A DNA stretch of 44,903 bases from Listeria rocourtiae FSL F6-920. GTDB lineage: Bacteria; Bacillota; Bacilli; Lactobacillales; Listeriaceae. The stretch covers positions 1-44,903 of the forward strand of contig NZ_AODK01000045.1 in assembly GCF_000525975.1 (NCBI RefSeq). The letters are read 5' to 3'. The position numbers were made by a program, and so were the translations under genes. The notes beneath the pieces are model-generated. The model did no database searches. It was not told the origin of the DNA and saw nothing but the letters and a program-made list of their open reading frames with translations. How positions within the stretch are numbered: the first letter of the stretch is position 1; each line of letters opens with the position of its first letter. Shown here in pieces: positions 7,838 through 16,039 of the stretch.

Positions 7838-9637
7838 TCATTTAGACTTTCTCAAATAATCTACCAAAATTGAAGTTGTATCCTTTCTTTCAAAAAGCTT
7901 TCTATCTTGTAATACTTCTTCAATTTTTTCTCCGTTCTGGGTTAGGGCTTCATTAATTAATATGATAGCATTCATTATATATTTACCAGATTCCTCCTCA
8001 TCCAAAAGTGCCTTTTCAATAACTTGACTGTTAGTATTCGCATTTTTATTTATCCTTAAGTCAATCTGATTATCTTTACATAGAATATATTTTAACACCA
8101 TAATAATATGCCATCTCGCCCTGATATACTTTTTCTTATTGTTTTGAACAAATCTCTCTACCTTATACCAAGCCAAACCACTAACATAGTATACATTTAA
8201 GAATGAAAGATCACTTTCTTCATCGAAAAGCATACCCCTTGTCTTTTTCTCCACTTTTCCATATTGTCCGGATACTTCATGTGGCAAATCTAAAAATAGA
8301 GCTGACGTTGCCTTAATCTGAGAAGGAATTGTAATAATCTTAGTTTTTTGTATGCTCTCATCTCTATACTGCTCTGTTCTACGTTCATAATATAAATCAA
8401 ATTCTTTTGCTTTTCTTTTTATAGTATAATATTCTTCCAAAGCTTTTTGTATAGGCGATAAAGCAGCCAACTGCTCTGGCTTTAAAGCAGTCTGACTGTT
8501 TGTTGCTCTTATTATTGAGTTTTTAGTTTCTTCATCATTGGTGGCAATAAACCTAGCAGGAATATAGATATCCTCATCAAGATTAATTTTATCGAGAACC
8601 TCAAAAATAACGTTGCTGGTTTGACACCCATTTACAATTTGATAATTTATTAAAGTCAGTTCTTCCGAATTTAAGTTAACTTCATCGCTAATTATTGTAA
8701 TTCCATTATTCAAGACCCCAAATAAATGCTTTGAATCTCCTACTAGTTGTTCCTTCATCGTATGGTTTACTTCAACTTTTTCTTTTGCTCCTAAGTAATA
8801 TCTAATATTATCATCAAAAATACCTTTTCGTAAAATCCGCTTCCCAGAAACTTCATCTGTCAAGATATTAACAAAATCAGCTAATTTTATTAGACCAAAA
8901 TAACCATTTTTAATCTTTTTAGTAGGATCTTTTGGATAAGCTACAGGAGATTTTGTCATATTAATTGAAATTTCTAAATCTGAATTAGCCTTATTTTGCA
9001 AGTCCATTATTTGTTTTACACCCAAAAATTGAGGACTAGATATTTTGCTAAATAAATTCAAATCATCTAAACCAAGAAGATTTTGTTCTACAGTAGCTTT
9101 CATATGTATATCATTTAGATTAATATCTTTTGGAGCCAGACTTGCAAAAACAAGATTCAGTTCTGGTCTTTTTTTAAATTTAGATACTTTTGTATATATA
9201 TACTTTGCAACTTCCCAAAACACTTCCAATTCATTAATTTCGCATTTTTCAAAATTAAAAAATCTGCGAACTCCTGAGAAAAAATCATTAACTTCTTGGC
9301 GATTAAATTTTTGAGTAGTTTTTGACTGTGTAAAAAAGAAGTTAACTTCAAATTTTTTAAGATCTTCAATGATATCATCCACATCTTCAATACTTGTTAC
9401 AAGCTTATCAGCAACGAAAATAGCTACCCCATCAATTCCAAATGCACTTCCAGTATCCATATCTTCATATAATGCATTGGGATCATTTCCGTATATATTT
9501 AAAACCAAGTCATTAATATATTGTTCAAATAAAGAATGTTGGTCTCTAGATTCTTTTGCGCTAATTTCATATTTATGAGAAAAACCCTCCAAGTAGGATA
9601 ATATAATTGGATGGGTTATATGCGTAGCATTTGACAT
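7838..9637 (-). CDS. AIPR family protein (abortive infection phage resistance)
   Basis: This 599-residue soluble protein carries the hallmarks of the AIPR family: LNNGITIISDEVN (around residue 310), INYQIVNGCQTSNVIFEVL (around 335) and FIATNDEETKNSIIRATNSQTALKPEQLAAL (around 370-400, given here only as a landmark). The N-terminal part has the FTQSKTTQKFNRQEV segment that resembles the restriction-endonuclease-like fold often seen before AIPR domains (inferred). Members were first found in lactococcal phage-abortive systems and occur in defence islands; the biochemical mechanism is not established to my knowledge. A+T content is higher than in the T7SS core, which fits recent acquisition. It starts at 9637 after a purine-rich AAGGGAGATG stretch and appears monocistronic. 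Confidence 0.87.
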   Translation of the reverse strand: MSNATHITHPIILSYLEGFSHKYEISAKESRDQHSLFEQYINDLVLNIYGNDPNALYEDMDTGSAFGIDGVAIFVADKLVTSIEDVDDIIEDLKKFEVNFFFTQSKTTQKFNRQEVNDFFSGVRRFFNFEKCEINELEVFWEVAKYIYTKVSKFKKRPELNLVFASLAPKDINLNDIHMKATVEQNLLGLDDLNLFSKISSPQFLGVKQIMDLQNKANSDLEISINMTKSPVAYPKDPTKKIKNGYFGLIKLADFVNILTDEVSGKRILRKGIFDDNIRYYLGAKEKVEVNHTMKEQLVGDSKHLFGVLNNGITIISDEVNLNSEELTLINYQIVNGCQTSNVIFEVLDKINLDEDIYIPARFIATNDEETKNSIIRATNSQTALKPEQLAALSPIQKALEEYYTIKRKAKEFDLYYERRTEQYRDESIQKTKIITIPSQIKATSALFLDLPHEVSGQYGKVEKKTRGMLFDEESDLSFLNVYYVSGLAWYKVERFVQNNKKKYIRARWHIIMVLKYILCKDNQIDLRINKNANTNSQVIEKALLDEEESGKYIMNAIILINEALTQNGEKIEEVLQDRKLFERKDTTSILVDYLRKSK

Positions 9638-9726
9638 AAAATCATCTCCCTTTATCTACTAGTTTCACAAAATACTTGAGCCGAAAATAAAGAACTCCGA
9701 CTCGCTTTCATTAATATATTCAATTA

Positions 9727-9761
9727 GAGAAGAGCTCAAAAAACAATTCGATGCTCTTCTC
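9727..9761. repeat. Inverted repeat between the immunity gene and the AIPR gene
   Basis: Nine-base perfect arms GAGAAGAGC / GCTCTTCTC, extended by AATT on each side with a one-base bulge. It lacks a clear T-run, so it may be a weak terminator or a regulatory hairpin. The remaining bases of 9638-9911 show no gene. Confidence 0.5.
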
Positions 9762-9911
9762 AATTACCATATTAATAATAAGTCATAACTTTAGTTCATC
9801 GTCTACTTTGACAACTATCTTTTACTGTTAACTTCTTTTAAATATTTATGTCTACTCTCTCATTGAATAGGCCCCATAAATTCAGTGATAACCATTATAT
9901 GTTCTTTAAGC

Positions 9912-10400
9912 TTAACTTTTTTTTAAGTTATCTACTTTTTCAGGTCCACCTAACCCCAAAAGCGGTGTATATCCAAAACACTCTTCTTGCTTTAATGAAC
10001 CATACTTTTCTATGGCCGAAAAATACTGAATGGAGTCTAATTCTTCATTTACAAACTCTTCATCTTCTAAGTCTGAGAAAAAATATTTAAAAGATATACC
10101 CTTTAATTTACTTTTTCTATACTTAATCAACATCAAGAACTTATTTTCTTCCCAAGTTATAATGTCACCTAAGCCCGTTGTAAATATTGGTATGGCTACA
10201 TCTTTTCTGAAATATGATGCTTCAAGTATTCCCTTATAATCATTTGGGTTTACAACCCTTATATAATTATTTAAAAAGCTGCCAAATCCATATGTTTTCC
10301 ATATATCTATTATTTCTTTAGGAAGAATATTTTCATATGCCATAACAAGCTCCTGACCAACAGGCTCAACCACTTTGAAGTCTGCAAAAATATTGCTCAT
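9912..10400 (-). CDS. Probable immunity protein, GAD-like/DUF1851 type (Tdi1-like)
   Basis: This 162-residue soluble acidic protein follows the toxin gene by 21 bases. The N-terminal half, with VEPVGQELVMAYENILPKEI and WKTYGFGSFLNNYIRVVNPN (about 12-55), has the GAD-like pattern. The middle, PIFTTGLGDIITWEENKF, has the DUF1851 pattern. This two-part architecture is known for Tdi1, the immunity protein of the Agrobacterium type VI DNase effector Tde1, and for immunity genes next to Ntox15 toxins. It is predicted to bind and block the C-terminal nuclease domain in the cytoplasm. The pairing with the adjacent toxin is inferred from order and domain match. The end, after about residue 150, is divergent. 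Confidence 0.8.
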   Translation of the reverse strand: MSNIFADFKVVEPVGQELVMAYENILPKEIIDIWKTYGFGSFLNNYIRVVNPNDYKGILEASYFRKDVAIPIFTTGLGDIITWEENKFLMLIKYRKSKLKGISFKYFFSDLEDEEFVNEELDSIQYFSAIEKYGSLKQEECFGYTPLLGLGGPEKVDNLKKS

Positions 10401-10421
10401 TATCCCTCACTCCTTTGAATC

Positions 10422-12216
10422 TCAATGTGTTAATTTAACATTTAGGTAGGTGTTCTTCAACTGATTTGGTGTCATATGCTTGGCCATTTCACTAATCTGC
10501 TCATCCACCATGTCTATTCTGTATCTCCACTGGCTTCCTATCGATGAGTTAATGCGCCTATCTCCCATACCGCCAATTATATCAGCTTTTCCGCCTGCTA
10601 TCTGATCTGGGTTATGCAGTGCAGCTTGTGTATCTAGCCATTCATTGGTTTGTTGCTTAGCTTCCTTTGCAGAATATCCAGCATCTCTTAACTCATCATA
10701 TTTTTCTATATATGCCTGCTCCCTTGCTACTTGCTGAGCTGCATTACCTTCCAAAGCTCTTCCATCTTCTATATATCGTTCTCTATTTGCTAAGTACTCC
10801 TCAACCGTCAATTCATTCATGCCATGTTCTTGATCTTTCAGCTGCCTTACAAATTCTTCTGCATCATGATTTGTATTTCTATTAAAACTAACTTCTATTT
10901 CATTTAATCGCGGTACGTCATCAATATGCTCTGCTGACTCCCTAGCTACTCTTCCGGTAGTAGAAACAGCTTCATCCCCACCACCAAACATCCCTTTCGC
11001 CACATTCTCAAATCGATGTGTATTCTCTGCAACTCCAGGGGCAATGTGTACTGTGCCAATGTGCGTAGCAACAACTCGTGATTTCGCAATGCTTTTAAAT
11101 GTTGTTGCGGTTTCATCCGTTAACTTTCCAGCCTGGATGGCACCATTTCTTAGCTGTGTCTTGGCCGCACTTTTAGCACTACTAGCCACATCACTAATCA
11201 CCCTCGGCACATTCCTTATTCGCTCGGCACTCTCACGCAACGCTTGTCTTCCCATCGCGTCCACATGCGATAATCCCTGCTGTGCAGTCTGTCTCAACGT
11301 CAACTTACTACCAACTTGCGTGGCATCTAACGCTAGTCCTCCAGCTTTAGTCGCCGTACTAAACGCTCGGATTCCCTTCACGCCCGGAATTATATCCAGC
11401 AACGCAAACGCCCCTCGAGTCGCGCGCTCTGTCCCGTCCATTTCGCGTCCAGTCATCCAGTCTTTTCCGGTCGCGGCGCTACTCAATTCTAGTGTACCAT
11501 ACGCGATGCCAAGTGCCAAACCTGCGGGTGGACACACTATACTTACCCCGATAATCACAATTGTCGCTCCGATATCACGCCATAATTCGAGATTCTGCTG
11601 GCCATCCCGAATCGAATCATACTCAAACGCACGCGAACTCGACACCGCAGATTGGTATTGCTCATATGTAAACTCCTGATCTGGATTCTGTTTACTATAC
11701 TCCGCAAATTGGGCTTTTAGATTGTCTGCAAAAAAAGTTATCCCCTGCCATGATGTCGCTTAACTTAATCTTATCTTTTGGCACGGTAGTCGTTGTTGCG
11801 CCGTAACCACCGTAATCGTATCCACCTGTTGTTATAATCGTCGTTGCGCCAATTGTATTTTTCGTTTCATAATCGTCAATCGACAAATTTTCCATCTTCT
11901 CGACAAACTTATCAATGTCTTTGTAAAATGGTTCATCAATGACTCGCTCTACCATATTTCCCGCATCGCCTGCATAATCATGAAGTACTTTTATTTTCTC
12001 GAACAAGGTTTGATACTTACTTTCCATGTCCGTGAAAGAAAAGGAAATCACGCCATCTTGATCACCTTTGCGAATATCATTTTGCGCATCTTCAAAATTG
12101 GTGTTGATTTTCTTCAATTGATCGATAACACCTTTTCCCCAGACACCTAGACCAACAAGTGTTCCCAAGGCATTTTTGGACTTATCCCATTCACTTTCTT
12201 TATATTTCACATCCAT
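10422..12216 (-). CDS. T7SS polymorphic toxin: pre-toxin (PT-TG) domain plus probable Ntox15/Tde1-like DNase domain (frameshifted)
   Basis: As given, two frames (to 11695, and 10422-11645) are joined by a seven-A run at 11730-11736. With six A they form one protein of about 597 residues. Residues 1-160 are helical with a Thr/Gly/Tyr linker (TTGGYDYGGYGATTTTVP). A PT-TG pre-toxin segment follows at about 230-280 (ATGKDWMTGREMDGTERATR, then DIIPGVKGI) near a hydrophobic stretch. A long charged linker leads to the toxin domain (about 510-597). That domain has ALHNPDQIAGG, with the HxxD pair typical of Ntox15 nucleases, then GMGDRRINSSIGSQW. Family knowledge predicts Mg-dependent DNase activity in rival bacteria after export. 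Two small putative targeting proteins precede it and a Tdi1-like gene follows. Gene order recalls the staphylococcal EsaE-EsaD-EsaG module, with a different nuclease. Confidence 0.82.
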
Positions 12217-12231
12217 CTTCTACGCCTCCCT

Positions 12232-12576
12232 CTACTCTGGCAAGTCTAGTTTTTCAAAGAATTCTTGCCCCAGCGACTCGTCTTGTTCTCTCATCACATT
12301 GATTGTATGTGCAACCAAATTCGCTATTTGTGCATAGTTATCGTACAAATCCATCGCCTTTTTATTCGCTTTCTCGTAAACTTCCAGTGCCTTCTTCGCT
12401 TTGCCCTCTTCATAAAACGTGATGGAGGCAATGGACGCTGTTAATTTCCCCAATTTCTCAAGCTCATTATTAATTTTTTGAATCTTATTATAAATCGTTG
12501 AAATCTCGTCCACGCTAATCGATATATCCGCGGTACCGCCACCAGCACCTGCTCCGTCCATTGCGACGTTAGCCAT
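12232..12576 (-). CDS. Small helical WXG100-like protein, probable toxin partner
   Basis: A 114-residue protein counted from ATG 12576, which has AAGGAGGTGG nine bases upstream; the longer frame from 12615 lacks such a site. After a Gly-rich start (MANVAMDGAGAGGG) it forms two helices separated by SITFYEEGKAKKALEVYEKA, where an aromatic-x-x-G turn replaces the usual WxG. The size and helical-hairpin shape fit the Esx/Lap class of T7SS partner proteins that bind toxin N-termini and carry them to EssC. It overlaps the upstream gene slightly and lies 15 bases before the large toxin, so it is probably that toxin's co-secreted partner (inferred). Confidence 0.7.
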   Translation of the reverse strand: MANVAMDGAGAGGGTADISISVDEISTIYNKIQKINNELEKLGKLTASIASITFYEEGKAKKALEVYEKANKKAMDLYDNYAQIANLVAHTINVMREQDESLGQEFFEKLDLPE

Positions 12577-13276
12577 GTTGCGCCACCTCCTTGTAAGGGA
12601 ATTCCATTTCATCAAATACGAGTTTCATCAACCAATATTGGCTTGCTTGTTGGTATTGCTGACGCGCAACATCCAGGGATACAAGCTTGTCGCCATACAG
12701 GAAAAATAGCCAATTTTGATAAAAGTTTGGTTCTGTTATTTCAGCTGGAAATTTGTCCAAATGGAAAACTTCAAAATTGAAAACTGGTTCGCTGAGTTCC
12801 ATCGCCTTGATTTCATTTTTTTCTTGGTTCGTCAGTTCGGCGGTTAGGAATGATTTTTCATCTTCGGTCGGCTCACGTGCGATTAATGGGAAGCCGTCAT
12901 ATAAGAGTTTTAATGCGTGTGCTTTGGATAAGACGAGTAATCTGTAGTATTTGTTTTTCTCGGCTTCGATGATGAGGACGACTTCTTCGGTGTTGTCTTC
13001 TTGAAATGAGAACATGATATTGTTACAACGTACGTATTTCTTGCTTCGATGGTACGCGGATAGTTTGTTAATAACGAAGGCACCGCTTTTAGTAATAACG
13101 CCTTCTGGGGTTAGGATTTCTTTTGCGATGAGTTGTTGTTGGGCATATGCCATTGGATCGTCATCGCGTAGGATAAACACTTCTTTACCCGGAAAGCCGA
13201 ATAAAACTTGGCCATCCGTTGCGGCAAGCAAGAGATACATTTCTTCGAGGCTAAAATAGTCATTGGGATTTATCAT
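12569..13276 (-). CDS. EspG/EsaE-like T7SS chaperone candidate (DUF5081-like)
   Basis: This 235-residue soluble protein, without signal peptide, begins MINPNDYFSLEEMYLLLAAT with FGFPGKEVFIL shortly after. Its alternating strands and helices and its place before a T7SS nuclease toxin fit the EspG-like/EsaE group of cytoplasmic adaptors that bind toxins and dock them on the secretion ATPase. I rate the family name as likely rather than certain. It is the first gene of the DNase toxin operon, just after a terminator, and overlaps the start of the small helical partner. The upstream ribosome site (GGGAAG) is weak. Confidence 0.62.
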   Translation of the reverse strand: MINPNDYFSLEEMYLLLAATDGQVLFGFPGKEVFILRDDDPMAYAQQQLIAKEILTPEGVITKSGAFVINKLSAYHRSKKYVRCNNIMFSFQEDNTEEVVLIIEAEKNKYYRLLVLSKAHALKLLYDGFPLIAREPTEDEKSFLTAELTNQEKNEIKAMELSEPVFNFEVFHLDKFPAEITEPNFYQNWLFFLYGDKLVSLDVARQQYQQASQYWLMKLVFDEMEFPYKEVAQHG

Positions 13277-13340
13277 AGTTCTTTAACTTCCCGAACTTTG
13301 GATTTGATGTGTTTTTCTGAATTTTATAAATAAAAAAATA

Positions 13341-13385
13341 AAACCAGTACCAATTTCTCCTGTCAAAGAGAAACGGTACTGGTTT
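13341..13385 (-). terminator. Rho-independent terminator of the LXG toxin operon
   Basis: Perfect 11-base arms (AAACCAGTACC / GGTACTGGTTT), with the minus strand continuing TTTTATTTTTTTATTT. It separates the LXG operon (up to 13408) from the DNase-toxin operon, so the two toxin units are transcribed separately. Confidence 0.85.
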
Positions 13386-13407
13386 GACTATTTAATGTTT
13401 AAAATCC

Positions 13408-13716
13408 TTATTTACTTTGCTCAACAATTAATTCTAAACGAGGATAAGGAATATCTTTACTTTGCTCCCGGACTGTTTCCTGAAACTTAAGTTCATCCTC
13501 ATTTATATATCCTTTAAAATAAATATCTTGAATATCTTCCCCATTAAAAAAATAGGCAAGCTGATTTGTATGTCCATCAGGGTATAAACAAGCCCCATAT
13601 TCAAAGTAACCTATAACTCCACTATTATTATATAATGGCAAGCGGCTCGTTACTAAAACTAGCTTGTCTCCATTTTTTAATTTAACTACTGAACCTAAAG
13701 GTAATAGCTCTTCCAT
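13408..13716 (-). CDS. DUF4176 family protein of a T7SS toxin operon
   Basis: A small soluble protein with the DUF4176 signature LLPLGSVVKLKNGDKLVLV near the start, then FEYGACLYPDGHTN and YFFNGEDIQDIYFKGY. Such proteins are found beside LXG toxins in Firmicutes; their role is not established, and accessory or immunity-related functions have been suggested. Three ATG codons lie in a row. The third (13716) is best spaced from GGAG and gives 102 residues; the first would give 104. It follows the membrane immunity candidate by about 25 bases and ends at the operon terminator. Confidence 0.78.
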   Translation of the reverse strand: MEELLPLGSVVKLKNGDKLVLVTSRLPLYNNSGVIGYFEYGACLYPDGHTNQLAYFFNGEDIQDIYFKGYINEDELKFQETVREQSKDIPYPRLELIVEQSK

Positions 13717-13743
13717 CATCATTCTCCATTCTTAATAACTAAT

Positions 13744-14277
13744 TTATTTTTTTTTATATAGTGTATATATCTTTCTGCGTTTAAATGGTCTTTGGAGGGC
13801 AAAAATAGTTGTAGGTAACATCCAAAATAATGTAGTAGCAAAAAATAAAAGCGCCTCACCGTTAGAAGTATACAATATAAAGGTACTAACAAGTGCTAAT
13901 AAAATTGTCCAAACACCTGTCATCATATTTTTTTTAAACTGTTTTTCTCCCTCTTTAAAACAAGCAGCAGTCTCCTCTTCTGATATATTTTTGTTATAAG
14001 TACTCTTCTTAGAGAAGTGATCAATTACTGTGATAATAATGAAACTAACAGCTACTCCACTTAAAATACTTAAAAGCGTCAGATGAAAAATAGTCATTTT
14101 TATAATCACTGATTTTAATAACGCATATAAAATAACTCCCACTGTTCCTGAAATAAGAGTCAAAATAGTACTTTTAGATGAGTAACTCCCTTCTACAAGT
14201 CTTTTGTCCTCCACATTATAAAAATAATTCTTGTTCTCTTCCTTATGATAAAAAACCGGAATCCAAGGTGATTTCAT
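13744..14277 (-). CDS. Four-helix membrane protein, probable immunity to the LXG glycine-zipper toxin
   Basis: This 177-residue protein shows four hydrophobic segments, at about 38-58 (ILTLISGTVGVILYALL), 63-88 (FHLTLLSILSGVAVSFIIIT), 119-138 and 142-162, with basic ends and a lysine-rich tail. There is no cleavable signal. Placed 15 bases after the LXG toxin gene, it is the natural candidate for its immunity protein. A membrane location fits a toxin predicted to insert in membranes, as for TelE and its membrane partner TipE in Streptococcus gallolyticus. It has no family motif I can name, so the function rests on position and topology. Confidence 0.72.
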   Translation of the reverse strand: MKSPWIPVFYHKEENKNYFYNVEDKRLVEGSYSSKSTILTLISGTVGVILYALLKSVIIKMTIFHLTLLSILSGVAVSFIIITVIDHFSKKSTYNKNISEEETAACFKEGEKQFKKNMMTGVWTILLALVSTFILYTSNGEALLFFATTLFWMLPTTIFALQRPFKRRKIYTLYKKK

Positions 14278-14292
14278 TATTTCATTCCTTTC

Positions 14293-15690
14293 TTAACCAA
14301 ACAGACTACCTAGCCCATTCATAAACCCAGAGGCAGCATTACCAATAGTATCTCCAACACTCTTAACAACATCTTTCGCGCCTTTGATAATTTCATCCTT
14401 TTTATCGTAGACTTTATCAAATAAATAGTTCCCAACTGCTGTAATTCCAACACCGACTACAAAACCTAATGCAGCGCCTACTAAAGTTCCAACTACGGGA
14501 ATAGGGATAGCTGTACCGATAACCCCGCCTATAGCTGCACCTGCCTCCCCTCCTGCAAGTCCAATTCCTACATGGACCACAGATTTAATGACAGCATCTC
14601 CTACATTTTCTCCACTCACTATCTGAGTCACACCGTCAATCACACCTCCAATAACTGGAAGACCAAATTTACCAAATTTAGAAATAGTATTCCCTGCCTT
14701 AATTATAGAAGTGGTTACAGCTGATGTGTTCGGATTTACCATTACAAAATTACCTGATCCACCAGGTCCCATTTTACCTGTTAGAGCTGTTAGGAAGAAA
14801 CCAAAACTCTGCACTGCTTTACCGCTTGATTCTACTGTGGTTGAAAATAAGTCTTGTGGTAAACTATCCTTAATGGATTGAGGGATTTCACCTACATCAT
14901 TCATAAAATAATCAATAATATCTTGCGGTGGTTCAATTTCAGGATTATTTTGTGCAAATTTAAATAAAGCTATCTTTTCTTCTTCCGATAAATTAGGTAG
15001 TTTCTTTTGTATACTTTCTATAAATTGAGTGTTCTTATTTTCAACTTGTCGACTTATAATGCTTGTCCACGCTAAATCCTTTTGTGCTGGAATAGTAAAC
15101 GAACCTGTTGTTGGATTAAAGCCTGTTTTTGTTTGTGATAATCCTTGTTTTACCGCCTGCTGTAAAACAGAAATTTCCTCAAAGATAGTGGGTGAGCTTG
15201 CATGAAAATCCATTAACTTCCGTAGCTTCTCTTCTAACTCTTTCTTAATATTATTGTACAGGCCAATCATTGTCGCATTTGCTGATAGTTGAAAAAACTT
15301 AACAATATCTGGTGTACTTGAAGATTGTAATTGCCTCCTAATATCCTCTGCTTGCGTAATTAAATCGTCTGTCTGTCTAATTTTTTCTTCTAATTCTGAT
15401 TGTTTTAAATCCCCGCTATCTACTCGAGAAATATATTCTTCTGGAAATTTTTTAACTGCTTGTTCGACTGCCTCTGATAATAAAATACCCCCTTGAGCTA
15501 AAGGATACAAGACCGCAGTAAAAAAAGCTTTTGCAGAATCATACGCTTGCCCTGTTAGAAATGGACTATTCATAGCAAATTCATTGATTGCTTTTTGTAG
15601 TTGCTCATATCCTATTATTTGTTGTTTCGCTAGGTTGCTAACACTTGCGGCTTGCCCTTGTGACTCAGATACATACATATCAACACTCAT
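14293..15690 (-). CDS. LXG-domain T7SS toxin with C-terminal glycine-zipper (TelE-like)
   Basis: A 465-residue secreted toxin without a signal peptide. The N-terminal LXG domain (about 1-200) is helical and contains the LTG motif in NSPFLTGQAYDSAKAFF at about 38-54, followed by long coiled-coil helices that would bind the Lap partners. A linker (about 200-325) leads to a C-terminal region rich in glycine: GLPVIGGVIDGV near 340, then GLAGGEAGAAIGGVIGTAIP and TLVGAALGFVVGVGITAVG at about 375-425. Repeated GxxxG/GxxG spacing is a glycine zipper, as in the pore-forming toxin TelE, so membrane permeabilisation is predicted. The start overlaps the upstream gene by 11 bases, with GGGGCGG as ribosome site. 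A membrane immunity candidate follows. Confidence 0.85.
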   Translation of the reverse strand: MSVDMYVSESQGQAASVSNLAKQQIIGYEQLQKAINEFAMNSPFLTGQAYDSAKAFFTAVLYPLAQGGILLSEAVEQAVKKFPEEYISRVDSGDLKQSELEEKIRQTDDLITQAEDIRRQLQSSSTPDIVKFFQLSANATMIGLYNNIKKELEEKLRKLMDFHASSPTIFEEISVLQQAVKQGLSQTKTGFNPTTGSFTIPAQKDLAWTSIISRQVENKNTQFIESIQKKLPNLSEEEKIALFKFAQNNPEIEPPQDIIDYFMNDVGEIPQSIKDSLPQDLFSTTVESSGKAVQSFGFFLTALTGKMGPGGSGNFVMVNPNTSAVTTSIIKAGNTISKFGKFGLPVIGGVIDGVTQIVSGENVGDAVIKSVVHVGIGLAGGEAGAAIGGVIGTAIPIPVVGTLVGAALGFVVGVGITAVGNYLFDKVYDKKDEIIKGAKDVVKSVGDTIGNAASGFMNGLGSLFG

Positions 15691-16039
15691 CTGTTTCCGC
15701 CCCTTTTGTTAAAGTAAGCTTTCTTTTTTCAAACACAACATCATCTATCTGTCTCTGTATATTTCTCTTGCTCTGTCCCAATTCTCGTTCATTTTCTTCT
15801 AAGTGTTCCATTATTTTTCTAGATTCACGTAAAAATTCATCTCTAACAGATTCAAAATAGAAGCGATTATCATTTTTATGAAAAGCATAACCTACGTTAT
15901 CCAAAAAATGCGTTGCCCTATGAAAATGCCCCTCATAGGACTCCTTCACTCGTTGTATTTGCTTCGTACCTTTTTCCAAACTCACCTCTTTTTCCAATAG
16001 TTCGCGTTCTTCTAAATGTAAATCATCCCATGTTACCAT
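15680..16039 (-). CDS. Lap2-like LXG targeting protein (DUF3958/DUF5082-like)
   Basis: A 119-residue highly charged helical protein (MVTWDDLHLEERELLEKEVS at the start) with two long helices and a central HFLDNVGYAFHKNDNRFYFE turn. Small proteins of this type lie directly before LXG toxins and form, with a second small partner, a three-part complex that presents the toxin to EssC (known for TelA and TelD systems). The exact DUF is my best guess. It overlaps the stop of the preceding small gene (TAATG) and runs 11 bases into the LXG gene, so all three are translationally coupled. GGGGAGG precedes the start. Confidence 0.78.
   Translation of the reverse strand: MVTWDDLHLEERELLEKEVSLEKGTKQIQRVKESYEGHFHRATHFLDNVGYAFHKNDNRFYFESVRDEFLRESRKIMEHLEENERELGQSKRNIQRQIDDVVFEKRKLTLTKGAETDEC

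Noticed and set aside
9727-9761. Attachment site or mobile element border
   Set aside because: Only a hairpin was found; no direct repeats, integrase or transposase are present.
11044-11679. Plus-strand frame of 211 codons opposite the toxin gene
   Set aside because: Antisense shadow; Cys/Ala/Leu-rich from codon complement, no ribosome site.
11695-12216. Reading the 173-residue N-terminal toxin frame as a separate secreted protein
   Set aside because: The stop follows a seven-base homopolymer, and removing one base joins it smoothly to the downstream frame; the tail after the run is not protein-like.
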